Assembly (NCBI RefSeq): GCF_014596565.1
Contig: NZ_NOIN01000005.1
Span: 248,001-312,000 of the forward strand
DNA from: Pseudomonas sp. PSB18
GTDB lineage: Bacteria; Pseudomonadota; Gammaproteobacteria; Pseudomonadales; Pseudomonadaceae
Reading direction: 5' to 3'
DNA length: 64,000 nt
The notes beneath the pieces were generated by a model. It did not search any database, had not been told where the DNA came from, and saw only the letters and a list, made by a program, of their open reading frames with translations. This document shows, one piece after another, positions 34,552 to 43,605 of the stretch. The translations under genes and the position numbers were made by a program. The stretch's first letter is position 1, and every line of letters begins with the position of its first letter.

Positions 34552-35559
34552 TCATTCCACCGCCAGCTCGCGTAACTCACCTCCCTCCTGTTCCAGCCGT
34601 TGTAGATACGTCGCCGCGTTCAGCAATTGATAGGGAAAATAGAGACCCGGCGCGGTAGGCGGTTGTCCGTCAAGGCCGAGCAGCCGCTCAAGGAGCAACG
34701 CGACGCTGAGGCCGGTCAGCGGTGCGGTGCCCGCCGGGTGGATCAGCCCGTGACGTGTATGCAGCGCCTTGCCCTTCTGATCCTCGCCGGCCAGTTCGAT
34801 GATGATCTCTGTCGACATGGGTCCACCCTGGCGTCGGGTCGAACTCAACCCGATGGCCATATCGAATTGGACATTGGGTGCGTCCGTGGCGGCCGCCAAC
34901 CCGACGACTTCGATGGAGGAAAACCCGCCGGCTTCGATGTCCCTGCCGTCCACCGCGCGGAAACGGGCCTTGGCCTCCTCTCCTTCCCGCCAGACATACA
35001 CCCCCTCACGCCGAGTCATCGCGGCTGGGAGCATCCTGTTCAGATGTTCGAAGTCGGTCGCGACCGTCGGGCCTCCAGTGTCCTGCTCATCGACCAATGC
35101 ACTGATCCTGATGTCGTGCACACGGCTGAAAGCCTCGGCCACCCTCAGCGTCGCCACCGTCGTGGCGCCGGCCATCCATTCGTATCCGAGGACGATGGGG
35201 GCGGCATCGGGCCGGTGCATGTACGTCGCGATTTCCGGGGCGATCTCGAAAATGCCGGAGGATATGCTGAGGTGCGGCACACGACGCTTTTGCGCGTAAC
35301 GCAGTCCCGCAAGCGCGTGGTCCATGTAGAAAACCACGACGCCGCTGATAGCGCGATCGCCGAGTCCCAAATCGTCAGCGGCGGCATCGATCAGCACGCC
35401 TTGGGCGTTGCCGAGCTGTCCTGCGGCCCGTTGGGCCTTTGCCAGATCGCGGCCACCGATCAGCAACGGTACGCCGGGATGGGCGGCGCGCAGTGCGCGG
35501 GCGGTATGATGGCCAATGGCGCCAGAGCCGCCCATGAACAGGATAGGATCAACAGACAT
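34552..35559 (-). CDS. Rossmann-fold NAD(P)-binding protein (saccharopine dehydrogenase-like)
   Basis: The 335-residue protein begins MSVDPILFMGGSGAIGHHTA, a GxGxxG dinucleotide motif, and continues PLLIGGRDLAKAQRAAGQLG, the start of a saccharopine-dehydrogenase/trans-acting enoyl reductase type Rossmann fold. The C-terminal half has TRHGLIHPAGTAPLTGLSVA. It lacks features that would name a substrate. It is divergent from a TetR regulator, and two 15-base palindromes lie between, so it is probably a TetR-repressed oxidoreductase induced by a small molecule. Confidence 0.75.
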   Translation of the reverse strand: MSVDPILFMGGSGAIGHHTARALRAAHPGVPLLIGGRDLAKAQRAAGQLGNAQGVLIDAAADDLGLGDRAISGVVVFYMDHALAGLRYAQKRRVPHLSISSGIFEIAPEIATYMHRPDAAPIVLGYEWMAGATTVATLRVAEAFSRVHDIRISALVDEQDTGGPTVATDFEHLNRMLPAAMTRREGVYVWREGEEAKARFRAVDGRDIEAGGFSSIEVVGLAAATDAPNVQFDMAIGLSSTRRQGGPMSTEIIIELAGEDQKGKALHTRHGLIHPAGTAPLTGLSVALLLERLLGLDGQPPTAPGLYFPYQLLNAATYLQRLEQEGGELRELAVE

Positions 35560-35588
35560 GGTATGTTCTCCTTGCGTTGGAAACGAAA

Positions 35589-35647
35589 CCTACTATTAGT
35601 AGGAAGAGTCAACCCGAACATACACCCGACTACCTACCATTGGTAGG
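35589..35647. promoter_or_regulatory. Two TetR operator palindromes
   Basis: CCTACTATTAGTAGG (35589-35603) and CCTACCATTGGTAGG (35633-35647) are both perfect 15-base palindromes apart from the central base. They share the pattern CCTACYATTRGTAGG. Their centres are 44 bases apart. They fill the 111-base gap between the oxidoreductase and the TetR gene, so one repressor can control both. Confidence 0.8.
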
Positions 35648-35670
35648 TTTTTTAACCCTGGAGCGACGAA

Positions 35671-36282
35671 GTGCAAACCGACATCGAGTCCCCGAACCCG
35701 TCCTCTACCCGCCGGCTTGCAAAAGCCGAACGGCGGCGGCAATTGCTGGATACCGCATTAGTGATCGTGCGCGAGGAAGGCGCCGACCGCTTGACCCTGG
35801 GGCATCTGGCGGTGCGCGCAGGTGTGTCCAAACCAGTGGTCTATGATCATTTCGGCACCCGATCGGGGCTGCTGATCGAGCTCTACAGATGGATCGATAC
35901 CGAGCGGGTCAACGCGTTCCGTGACGCGATGGCAGGCACCGAGCGGCCCCTGGAAGAAACCGCGCAGGTGCTCGCCAGCGCCTATATCCAATGCGCGGCA
36001 GACAACACCGACGAGTTCTTTGCCGTCGGTGCGGCACTGGCGGGAAGCAACGAAAAAGCCGCGGTTTTCCAGGAGTTGCTGGATAACTGCGTGCAGATGT
36101 TCAGCAGTGTGCTCAAACCCCACACCGCGCTGCCCGCGACCGAACTGGAACGGCGTTGTACCGGCCTGGTCGGTGCGGGAGAAGCGCTTGCGGGAGCCTT
36201 GATGCGCGGTCGGCATGGCAAGGACGAGGTGACCCAAGCGTTCGCGGCGCTTATCCGCGGCGCTGTGCAGGACGCTGATTGA
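35671..36282 (+). CDS. TetR family repressor
   Basis: The 203-residue protein starts at the GTG at 35671, with GGAG about seven bases upstream. The N-terminal HTH (about 15-60) reads RRRQLLDTALVIVREEGADR and then HLAVRAGVSKPVVYDHFGTR, the standard TetR DNA-binding helix. The C-terminal part is a ligand-binding helical domain with no recognised specificity. Two palindromes in its upstream region are the likely operators, so it should repress itself and the divergent oxidoreductase gene. Confidence 0.9.
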   Translation: MQTDIESPNPSSTRRLAKAERRRQLLDTALVIVREEGADRLTLGHLAVRAGVSKPVVYDHFGTRSGLLIELYRWIDTERVNAFRDAMAGTERPLEETAQVLASAYIQCAADNTDEFFAVGAALAGSNEKAAVFQELLDNCVQMFSSVLKPHTALPATELERRCTGLVGAGEALAGALMRGRHGKDEVTQAFAALIRGAVQDAD

Positions 36283-36289
36283 GGTCAGG

Positions 36290-36778
36290 TCAAGCGTCCA
36301 CGGACAGTTCCTTCTCCAGGCCATCGGCAAACTTGCGCATCAGCCTGACGAATGTCTCGAACTCCTCCACGTCCCAATCCTTGAAGACCGCACGCCCCAT
36401 CCGCTCACGCGCAGCGTCGATGCGATCAGTCATCGCCTTTCCCGCCGGCGCAATGACTGCTTCGCGCACGCGGCGATCGACGGGACTTGCACGGCGCGTC
36501 ACCAGACCCAGGCTTTCGAGCTTGGCAACCTGACGACTGATGGTGGTGTAGTCGCGTCCTGAACGCTCAGCCAGATCCACCACACCGATTGGCCCCAGCC
36601 GCTCAATGCCCACAAGCACGAAGAACAACGCCCGGTCGAGCCGGATGCCGGCCTCCTCGATCATTCTCTCGTCGTTCTGTGGTCGGTTCATTGCACTGAC
36701 GAGACTGATCATCGCGCCATGCAGCACCTTCAACTGCTCGGAAATATGTGTATCTTGCACCTTTTTTATCGATGACAT
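36290..36778 (-). CDS. MarR family regulator
   Basis: The 162-residue protein has the winged HTH of MarR (about 60-110), with VVDLAERSGRDYTTISRQVA followed by the wing SPVDRRVREAVI. The ATG at 36778 has AGGAG seven bases upstream. It is divergent from an FAD monooxygenase gene 44 bases away. An 18-base inverted repeat spans the start of this gene and the gap, which suggests autorepression and control of the monooxygenase by an aromatic or phenolic ligand. Confidence 0.9.
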   Translation of the reverse strand: MSSIKKVQDTHISEQLKVLHGAMISLVSAMNRPQNDERMIEEAGIRLDRALFFVLVGIERLGPIGVVDLAERSGRDYTTISRQVAKLESLGLVTRRASPVDRRVREAVIAPAGKAMTDRIDAARERMGRAVFKDWDVEEFETFVRLMRKFADGLEKELSVDA

Positions 36779-36813
36779 AGCATGGCTCCTATTACGTGCA
36801 TCCTACACATATT
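36743..36813. promoter_or_regulatory. Inverted repeat around the MarR/monooxygenase promoters
   Basis: AATATGTGTATCTTGCAC (36743-36760) and GTGCATCCTACACATATT (36796-36813) are reverse complements at 15 of 18 positions. The first copy lies in codons 7-12 of the MarR gene and the second 10 bases before the monooxygenase start. They are candidate MarR operators. Confidence 0.5.
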
Positions 36814-36822
36814 GGAGCTGCC

Positions 36823-38337
36823 ATGACAAATCAACCAATGCTCGATGTCTTGATCTGCGGTGCCGGCACAGCCGGCCTTACCCTCGCCATCGAGCTGGCG
36901 CGACGCGGCGTCTCGTTCCAATTGATCGAGAAGCTGGCGACACCGTTTCCGGGCTCGCGGGGCAAGGGCATCCAACCACGGACACAGGAAATCTTCGAGG
37001 ACCTGGGCATCCTCGACCGGATGACGGCGGCCGGTGGGCCCTACCCCCGCCAGCGCGTCTACCGTGACGACGGCAGCTATCTCGATTCGGACATGGCCGA
37101 GCAGGCCGACCCAACCCCGGCCGAACCCTATCAACGGCCATTGATGATTGCCCAATGCATGACAGAACAGATCATGCGCGAGCGGTTGAACGAGCTGGGT
37201 CATCAAGTGGTATTCAACCAGGAATTGCTGGGCTTTGAGCAGGACGACAACGGCGTTACCGCGCGCATCGCCGGACCGGCTGGCGAGGAACTGCTTCGGG
37301 CCCGCTATCTGATCGGTGCGGATGGTGGGCGCAGCTTTGTGAGGAAAGCTCTCGGTGTGGATTTTCCCGGCAAGACCCTGGGCGTGCGCGCCATTGTTGC
37401 CGATGTCGTGCTGACCGGGCTGGAGCGCGACGCCTGGCACCAGTTCAACGACGGCGACATGGCGCGCATGTTTGCAATCTGTCCGCTCGCCGGTACTGAC
37501 CTCTTCCAGATCCAGGCGCCGATCCCGCCAAGTGCGCCGGCCGACCTCTCGGCCGAGGGGCTGACCGCTCTCGCCGCTGAACGCACGGGACGTACAGACC
37601 TGATCGTCCACTCGGTTTCCTGGGCGTCGGATTACCAAATGAATGCCCGATTGGCCGAGCGTTACCGCGTGGGCCGGGTGCTGCTGGTCGGCGATGCCGC
37701 TCACATACACCCGCCCACTGGCGGACAAGGGCTGAACACCAGCGTGCAGGACGCCTACAACCTGGGCTGGAAGCTGGCGGCCGTGTTGAAGGGGGCAAGC
37801 GAAGAATTGCTCGATACCTACGAGGTCGAGCGTCGTCCGGTGGCCGAGTCGGTGCTTGGCCTTTCGACACGCTTGCTCAATGCCCGGGAACGGGGCGGAA
37901 TGCGCCGCGGTCGCGAGGTGCACCAACTCGATATCGGTTACCCGGACTCGCCGCTCGCCTGGGAACGGCCCGAACGCCAAGGTGGAGTTCGCGCCGGGGA
38001 CCGCGCCCCGGATGCCACGGTCCAAGGCGCGGCGGGTCAGTCATCGCGGCTGTTCCTGTTGTTTCAAGGGCCCCATTGGACGCTGCTTGCCCACGAGGCG
38101 AAGCTTGAGACACTGGGATCACGACCGGGATTGCACGTGTACCACATCGGCCCGGAAGGTGATCTCATCGATACCTGCGGACACTTGCGCGATGGCTACG
38201 AAGTGACGCCAGGCGAATGCGTACTGATCCGTCCGGACGGATATGTCGGCGCGATCTTTGCCGCAGACCGGACAGCGGAGCTTGAAGCTTATTTGCTCCG
38301 CATGGGAGTGGTTCCACTTGAAGAGGCATCGAAGTGA
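36823..38337 (+). CDS. FAD-dependent aromatic monooxygenase (PHBH/rifampicin monooxygenase-like)
   Basis: The 504-residue class A flavin monooxygenase starts MTNQPMLDVLICGAGTAGLT at 36823, with GGAG before the ATG. The three signatures are GAGTAGL (13-19), IGADGGRSFVRKAL (the DG motif) and LLVGDAAHIHPPTGGQGLNT (the GD motif). The C-terminal thioredoxin-like part (about 400-500) is typical of PgaE/Rox-type enzymes. Such proteins hydroxylate aromatic or polyketide substrates. Divergent MarR control fits a detoxification role, but the substrate is unknown. Confidence 0.87.
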   Translation: MTNQPMLDVLICGAGTAGLTLAIELARRGVSFQLIEKLATPFPGSRGKGIQPRTQEIFEDLGILDRMTAAGGPYPRQRVYRDDGSYLDSDMAEQADPTPAEPYQRPLMIAQCMTEQIMRERLNELGHQVVFNQELLGFEQDDNGVTARIAGPAGEELLRARYLIGADGGRSFVRKALGVDFPGKTLGVRAIVADVVLTGLERDAWHQFNDGDMARMFAICPLAGTDLFQIQAPIPPSAPADLSAEGLTALAAERTGRTDLIVHSVSWASDYQMNARLAERYRVGRVLLVGDAAHIHPPTGGQGLNTSVQDAYNLGWKLAAVLKGASEELLDTYEVERRPVAESVLGLSTRLLNARERGGMRRGREVHQLDIGYPDSPLAWERPERQGGVRAGDRAPDATVQGAAGQSSRLFLLFQGPHWTLLAHEAKLETLGSRPGLHVYHIGPEGDLIDTCGHLRDGYEVTPGECVLIRPDGYVGAIFAADRTAELEAYLLRMGVVPLEEASK

Positions 38338-38343
38338 ATCCCT

Positions 38344-38369
38344 CCCGCGGTCATCGCCACGACTGCGGG
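38344..38369. other. Hairpin between convergent genes
   Basis: CCCGCGGT (38344-38351) pairs with ACTGCGGG (38362-38369), one G-T pair, in the 39-base gap between the FAD monooxygenase stop and the end of the leftward 15-gene operon. It has no clear T-tract, so a role as a bidirectional terminator is only possible. Confidence 0.4.
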
Positions 38370-38376
38370 TGACAGC

Positions 38377-39612
38377 CTAAAACGAATAACGCACAGCATT
38401 CACCCACCGGCTTTGCTCATCGAAATATCCGAAGCTCTGCCGGTCGCCATCGAATAGGTCCAATCCGGTGCGCAACTGCCAATGGGCATCGAGGTCATAC
38501 CGCATTTCCAAGGCAGCGTATTGCGCGGAGTTCCGCAGGTCCTGGGCCAGATAGCCCGTCAGGTAAAGCCGACCCTGCCACATCTCCCGCCGGATCGCCA
38601 GGCTGACTATTTCAGAGCGATCCTGATCGACGGCGTCCTTCACCTCGTCCTTCCAGAGGTTGTAGTACTGCATGCCGAAGAACCAATCGCCGCTCAGGTA
38701 ATCGACCCCCAACAGCAGTTGTTGCTGGCGGTTTTTTTCAAGTTCCAGCACACCCGTCGATGCCCTCGAGTAGCGGTACGCGTCGGGAACCAACGCCGCC
38801 TCCCCCTTGAGGACCACGGGGCCTATCGGCGTGGAGAACGAGCCACCGAACAGGGTGCGGCGTTTCAGGGACTCACGATAACTCAGACCGGCCTGAGACA
38901 AGCGGGCGGTGTAGCTCTCCTCCGTTTGCCATCCATGCCAGGCATTCAATGAATAGTCGATGCCCTGAAGGTTGCCGCTCCACTTCAGGGCCGGTGTCCA
39001 GTCGGCGGGCTTACGCCAGTCCGGGTCGTCCGCCTCGGTACGGGGAATGCCCGCCAAGGCGTTCTCGACAGTCGGTTCGGCGAAACGGGAACCGGCATCG
39101 GGCAGCAGGTCCTTGCGCGTCTGCGGAATCACCAGCAGTTGTAGCGATTGATCCTCGAACACCGAACACTCGCTGTTGAGCATCGCCAGTGGCCGACGCT
39201 GTTGGACATAGTCGCCAAAATAACCTTCGCGTCGGTCGAACGCATGAATCACGTCCAGAACCCTCAGGCGATCGGCGCTGCCCCAGACCACTTGTTGTAC
39301 ACCCAACGTATTGGTGCAACGATCGCCCTGATACTCGGCGAACAACTCACGAGGCTCCACTTCGTGATAGTCGCCGTCGAGTTGGTTTTCCTGCAGCGCC
39401 CGGACCTGCACCTTGTACCGCCAGCCCGAATCATCCTGCCAACTGCCACCCAGCAGGGCTGAATACTCGTTGAGGCCCCATTCGCCCTCGCGCGTCAGTG
39501 CTTGCCGGGTTTCCAGGCGACCACTGATATCCAAGGCCTCCAGCGAGGCGCCCTGGCAAGCGCTGCTGAGCAAACTCATCGCCAACCCGGCCTTCAATGC
39601 GGTGCGCTTCAT
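38377..39612 (-). CDS. DUF1302-like outer-membrane beta-barrel protein
   Basis: The 411-residue protein has a signal peptide (MKRTALKAGLAMSLLSSACQ, then GASLEA) with a Cys near the cut site. The body is rich in alternating beta strands, and it ends in the outer-membrane signature RYSF. The motif GVQQVVWGSADRLRVLDVIH resembles the DUF1302 family, which is often paired with lipid or steroid exporters. It is the last gene of the 15-gene operon and overlaps the preceding gene by four bases. I infer that it forms the outer-membrane step of the lipid export route encoded here. Confidence 0.77.
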   Translation of the reverse strand: MKRTALKAGLAMSLLSSACQGASLEALDISGRLETRQALTREGEWGLNEYSALLGGSWQDDSGWRYKVQVRALQENQLDGDYHEVEPRELFAEYQGDRCTNTLGVQQVVWGSADRLRVLDVIHAFDRREGYFGDYVQQRRPLAMLNSECSVFEDQSLQLLVIPQTRKDLLPDAGSRFAEPTVENALAGIPRTEADDPDWRKPADWTPALKWSGNLQGIDYSLNAWHGWQTEESYTARLSQAGLSYRESLKRRTLFGGSFSTPIGPVVLKGEAALVPDAYRYSRASTGVLELEKNRQQQLLLGVDYLSGDWFFGMQYYNLWKDEVKDAVDQDRSEIVSLAIRREMWQGRLYLTGYLAQDLRNSAQYAALEMRYDLDAHWQLRTGLDLFDGDRQSFGYFDEQSRWVNAVRYSF

Positions 39613-41138
39613 AGGCCTTCCCGTGACATGAGCAGAGGATCGATGGTGCTGTCTTCACCAGGTTGGGGCTCATCGCACAGGCCTGCGTTGGCATTGATCC
39701 ACTCAGCCAGTCCAGGCATTGCCCGCACCGGTGAACGGACCCGCTCCCAAGTGTGCAATGCCTGTTCCAGGCGGAACTCGACCCATCGCCTGGATGACTC
39801 ATCCAACGGCTGGGCGTAGAGCATCAGCCAAGCCACGCATTCCCCCAGGCGGAGCGTGCCAGCCGATAGGCGTTCCATCGGGCCCGCGTCGGCCAGCCAT
39901 TGCCGAAGTCGCTGGGCGGCGATCTTCCCGGGCGTTGTCTGCTCCAGGTAATCAAGCGTCGTGACGGGCTGCTCCTGTACCCGTTGGCCGATAAAGGTCG
40001 CCAGTGTTTCCGACGGTCCTTCGAACAGGCGGGTAATGCGCGCGTCGCGCCATAGCTGGCCAATGGGATTGTTGTCGCAGTAACCCCGCGCACCGAGCAT
40101 CTGCAAGGCGGCGTCACTGACTTCACCGAGCATCTCGCTGGCCATCCATTTGACCGCCGCCAGTACCTGCGGCGGCGCCTCGGGCAGGCCCTGATCCAGG
40201 CGAAGCGCAAGATCGTCGACCCAACCGCCAATCGCGGTCGCGGCACACAGCGCATCGTCCACGACCCGTTGCGTGTGCTGGTGGTCCCAAAGCCGATGAC
40301 TGCCCAAACTGCGCTGGGTGCTGTAACGCATCATCAGTTGCAGACACCGCCATAGTCCACCGACACAAGTGGCCGCGATGCCCAGGCGCCCGTATGCCAT
40401 GGTGTCGCTGGCCACGGCCATGCCGGCGAACGGACTGCCCAGCACCCGGTCCGCCTCCACCAGCGCGGCATCAAAATGCACTTGATTCTGCACCATGCCT
40501 TTGAGCCCCAGGGTCAGCGCCTCGCTGCCCTGGCGCATGCCTGGTTGCTCGGCATCCAGACACAAGCCGACGAAACCGCAGTCGCGCCCCTGTTCATCGA
40601 GATGCCGGGTGAATACCGAGATCACCCCAGCCCAGGCGGCCGACCCCGACCAGGACTTGCTCCCGTTCACCCTGAAGCCCTCCCTCTCCCGCCGGGCCGT
40701 CGCCGACAGACCGAGAGGATTGGAGCCAGCGCCGTGTTCGGTCAACGCAAACGCGGCGAGTATTCGTCCGCTGGCCAATTGCGGCAAATAGCGCTCTTTA
40801 ATGGCCGGCGAGCCGAAACGCTGGATGGGTCGAATGCCCAGCCCGTTGTTTAGCCCCACGAAAAAGGCCAGCGTCAGGTCAATCGCTCCCAACTGACGCT
40901 GAACCCGCAGCAGTTCGAAATTCGATAACCCCAACAGGCCACCGTCGCGTTCGGCCACCTGCATGCCCAGCAAGCCTTTGTTGCCCAACGCCAGTACCCA
41001 ATGCGGCGGCAGGCAACGGCGCTCGTCCACCAAGCGAAAATCCAGGCGCCTGGCCCAGTTCCGCAGCCAGGCATTCAACTGCACCACCGCCGGCGTATCG
41101 GCCAGGACACCCACCTCGGGCACCATCCTTTCGTTCAA
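39609..41138 (-). CDS. Acyl-CoA dehydrogenase-family protein (possible acyl-ACP desaturating dehydrogenase)
   Basis: The 509-residue protein has the three-domain ACAD fold. AFALTEHGAGSNPLGLSATA is the FAD-binding loop. SKSWSGSAAWAGVISVF follows. The C-terminal half has MLGARGYCDNNPIGQLWRDA and then ITRLFEGPSETLATFIG, where Glu373 aligns with the usual catalytic base. It has about 100 residues more than the classical enzymes, at the C-terminus. In tambjamine biosynthesis a homologous protein (TamP) desaturates an acyl chain bound to ACP; I infer a similar job here. It overlaps both neighbours by four bases. Confidence 0.82.
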   Translation of the reverse strand: MNERMVPEVGVLADTPAVVQLNAWLRNWARRLDFRLVDERRCLPPHWVLALGNKGLLGMQVAERDGGLLGLSNFELLRVQRQLGAIDLTLAFFVGLNNGLGIRPIQRFGSPAIKERYLPQLASGRILAAFALTEHGAGSNPLGLSATARREREGFRVNGSKSWSGSAAWAGVISVFTRHLDEQGRDCGFVGLCLDAEQPGMRQGSEALTLGLKGMVQNQVHFDAALVEADRVLGSPFAGMAVASDTMAYGRLGIAATCVGGLWRCLQLMMRYSTQRSLGSHRLWDHQHTQRVVDDALCAATAIGGWVDDLALRLDQGLPEAPPQVLAAVKWMASEMLGEVSDAALQMLGARGYCDNNPIGQLWRDARITRLFEGPSETLATFIGQRVQEQPVTTLDYLEQTTPGKIAAQRLRQWLADAGPMERLSAGTLRLGECVAWLMLYAQPLDESSRRWVEFRLEQALHTWERVRSPVRAMPGLAEWINANAGLCDEPQPGEDSTIDPLLMSREGL

Positions 41139-42121
41139 CGCTTACTCTCCTGTAGACGGGTCAACCAATGGGCCGTCTCGTGCACCAGTTCTTCCAACGA
41201 TTGGCTGGGAACAAACCCCAATTGCTGCCGGGCCTTGTCGGTTCGGTAATGGACCTGTCGGCCCAACAAAGCCACCACGTCAGCCGATAGCCGCAGCGGA
41301 ACCCGGCCAATCAGCAGATCCAACGGGCGCAGCAAGGCGACGATCCAAGCCAGTGACCGGGGTCGCCAGCGTGGCGCCTTGACGCTCAGCGCATCCGCCA
41401 TGCAGCTGAAGAGCTCGCGGTAACTGATGTTGTGGGCGCTGAGGATGTAGCGCTCGCCACGCTGCCCGCCGTCCATGACGGCCTGCAGGCCCTGAACCAG
41501 GTCCCGCGCACCGATAACGGCGATGCCGCCGGGTGGAATGAACGGCAGGCGCCGGTACTGGAGATCGAGCATGACCTTGCCCCAGCCGTGCAGCACATCG
41601 CAGTGGGAGGCAATGACCGCCGACGGGCAGGCAATCACGATGTCCATGCCTTCGGCACAGAAACGGCGTACCTGTTCCTCGGCCTCACGCTTGCTGTGCA
41701 TATAGGCCAGGCGAAACGCATCGCCGTTATAAGCCATGGTTTCATCCGCTTGCCGGGCCGGGTAGCCCACGGCGGCAATGGAAGACACATGCAGGATGCG
41801 GCCGACACCGGCAGTGCGGGCGGCCTGCAATAAATTGACCGTCCCCTGCACATTCACCGCGAACATCCGTTGGCGCTCGCTTTCATAGGGCAAGGCCAGG
41901 CCGGCGGCGTGGTAGATCCTGGTCACGCCACGGAGTGCCGGGGCAAGAGTGGCCGGATCCAGCAGATCGCCCTCACGCCAGTCCAGGCGCTCACGCAAGC
42001 CCGACAGCGCCGGAGCCGGGTCCTCCGGCAGCACCAGCACCGCCACGGTCTCCCCCTGCTCCAGCAACCTGCGCACGATATGACTGCCCAGGCATCCGCT
42101 GGCTCCCGTGACCAGAATCAT
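41135..42121 (-). CDS. NAD(P)-dependent epimerase/dehydratase-type SDR (3-beta-HSD/ceramide-reductase-like)
   Basis: The 328-residue extended SDR starts MILVTGASGCLGSHIVRRLL. I chose the ATG at 42121, which overlaps the ketosynthase stop as ATGA, over the GTG two codons upstream. The catalytic Tyr-x3-Lys is YMHSKREAEEQ, with Ser in LHVSSIAAVGYP. The C-terminal part is a lipid-type substrate domain like that of 3-beta-hydroxysteroid or ceramide reductases. Inside the operon it could reduce the ketone left by the ketosynthase, or a 3-oxo lipid. The substrate is inferred. Confidence 0.82.
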   Translation of the reverse strand: MILVTGASGCLGSHIVRRLLEQGETVAVLVLPEDPAPALSGLRERLDWREGDLLDPATLAPALRGVTRIYHAAGLALPYESERQRMFAVNVQGTVNLLQAARTAGVGRILHVSSIAAVGYPARQADETMAYNGDAFRLAYMHSKREAEEQVRRFCAEGMDIVIACPSAVIASHCDVLHGWGKVMLDLQYRRLPFIPPGGIAVIGARDLVQGLQAVMDGGQRGERYILSAHNISYRELFSCMADALSVKAPRWRPRSLAWIVALLRPLDLLIGRVPLRLSADVVALLGRQVHYRTDKARQQLGFVPSQSLEELVHETAHWLTRLQESKR

Positions 42122-43335
42122 CGACACAACCCCGTGGCCAGCGCCAAGGAAACGTTGAGTCCCCCAAACGCGAAGGAGTTTTTCAGCCAGGCCTGGACGT
42201 TCGCCTGACGTGTGCCCTCGGTCACATAATCCAGGTCACATTCCGCATCCCGGCCCAGGTAGTTGAGGGTGCCGGGAATCTGCCCATGCATCGAGCCCAT
42301 CAGGCCGCCAATCAACTCCACCACACCCGCTGCCCCCATCAGGTGACCGATGGCCGACTTCACCGAGGAGACGCACAGCTGCGATGCATGGTTGCCAAAA
42401 ACCTGCTTGATCGCTGCGGTCTCGCAACGGTCGTTGAGCAACGTGCCGGTTCCATGGGCGTTGACGTAGCCGAACGTCTCGGCGGGTAGCCGGCTGTCCG
42501 CGATGGCCTGACGCATCGCCTGGGCCGGGCCGTCCACAGAAGGCTTGAGCAGGTCGCCGGCGTCGCTGTTGACGCCGTAGCCCAGTATCTGGGCCAGGAT
42601 CGGTGCGCCCCGGGCCTGGGCGTGGGCCAGGGTTTCCATGATCAGGACACCGCCGCCCTCCCCCAGCACCATGCCCCGACGACCGGAGGAAAACGGTCGG
42701 CAGGTATCCGGGGCCATCGCGCGCAAGGCCTCCCAGGCTTTCCACACCAGTGCGTTGAGACAGGCATCCGTGCCCCCCGCCATGACCAGGTCGGCATCAC
42801 CGTGACGCAGGAGACGATAAGCCTCGCCAATCGCCTGGGTCGAAGACGCGCATGCCGTGCTGATCGTCAGGGCGGGCCCTTTGAAGCCGTACTTGAGGCT
42901 CAAGTGGCTGGCGGCGGCGTTCGCCATGACCCGTGGCACCGTCCAGGGCGCCAGGGTGGAACTGCGGGCCTGATAAAGATCCAGGTAAGCGCTGTGCAGC
43001 GACTCACTGCCGCCCACCGCCGTGCCCATGTAAACCGCACAGCGCGTCGGATCAACCTGTGCCAGGTCGATCGCGGCCATGTCCACGGCCTCGGCGGCGG
43101 CCAGCAAGGCGAACTGGCTGGCACGGTCCAACAGCAGCAACTCGTTGGCACTGAACCGGTCGACCAGGGCGTCTTCGGGCACCGCGCCGGCGTTGCAGGC
43201 CGCACCGACCGCCTCGCTCAGACTGGGCACCGGGCCAATGGCGCCAAGCCCCTGGGCCAGACCGTCCCATAAAGCCTGTCGGCCGACACCGAAAGGTGAA
43301 ACACAGCCGACGCCGGTGATGACGACGGCGTTCAT
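42118..43335 (-). CDS. Beta-ketoacyl-ACP synthase (FabF-like ketosynthase)
   Basis: The 405-residue protein keeps the full decarboxylative triad: Cys162 in STACASSTQ, His294 in NAHGTGT and His331 in KSAIGHLMGA, with Lys326. It is therefore active by sequence. It extends an acyl chain with malonyl-ACP. There is no acyltransferase, ketoreductase of the FabG type or dehydratase beside it, so housekeeping fatty-acid genes or the neighbouring SDR must complete the cycle. It overlaps the ACP gene upstream and the SDR downstream by four bases each. Confidence 0.9.
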   Translation of the reverse strand: MNAVVITGVGCVSPFGVGRQALWDGLAQGLGAIGPVPSLSEAVGAACNAGAVPEDALVDRFSANELLLLDRASQFALLAAAEAVDMAAIDLAQVDPTRCAVYMGTAVGGSESLHSAYLDLYQARSSTLAPWTVPRVMANAAASHLSLKYGFKGPALTISTACASSTQAIGEAYRLLRHGDADLVMAGGTDACLNALVWKAWEALRAMAPDTCRPFSSGRRGMVLGEGGGVLIMETLAHAQARGAPILAQILGYGVNSDAGDLLKPSVDGPAQAMRQAIADSRLPAETFGYVNAHGTGTLLNDRCETAAIKQVFGNHASQLCVSSVKSAIGHLMGAAGVVELIGGLMGSMHGQIPGTLNYLGRDAECDLDYVTEGTRQANVQAWLKNSFAFGGLNVSLALATGLCR

Positions 43336-43589
43336 GAAACAGCTCGCTGGGTGGACAACTGTTCGGCCAATATTTCCACCAGGCGATGCACTGAACTGAT
43401 GTCGGTATGGCTGTAGGCGGAGAGATTGACGCCAAAGCGCTTTTCAATCGCGTAAGTCAGCTTCAACACGTCCAGCGAGTCGAGCCCCAGCTCTTCCACG
43501 CTCAGTTGGACGTCCATCTCCGTGATATCCAGTTCCAGGGTGCTGGCCAGTAGCTCCAATACCAGTGCTTGCAGCGATTGCGTCGACAT
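43332..43589 (-). CDS. Acyl carrier protein, second copy in the operon
   Basis: The 85-residue protein is a typical ACP. The phosphopantetheine serine is Ser38 in EELGLDSLDVLKL. The third helix carries IEKRFGVNLS. It overlaps the ketosynthase gene by four bases, so it is likely its partner. The first ACP (53707) differs clearly in sequence, so the two probably serve separate steps. Confidence 0.9.
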   Translation of the reverse strand: MSTQSLQALVLELLASTLELDITEMDVQLSVEELGLDSLDVLKLTYAIEKRFGVNLSAYSHTDISSVHRLVEILAEQLSTQRAVS

Positions 43590-43605
43590 AAATGACTACC
43601 CGGGA

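Noticed and set aside
38344..38369. Strong terminator for the 15-gene operon
   Set aside because: A hairpin exists, but without a T-tract; I report it only as a weak element.
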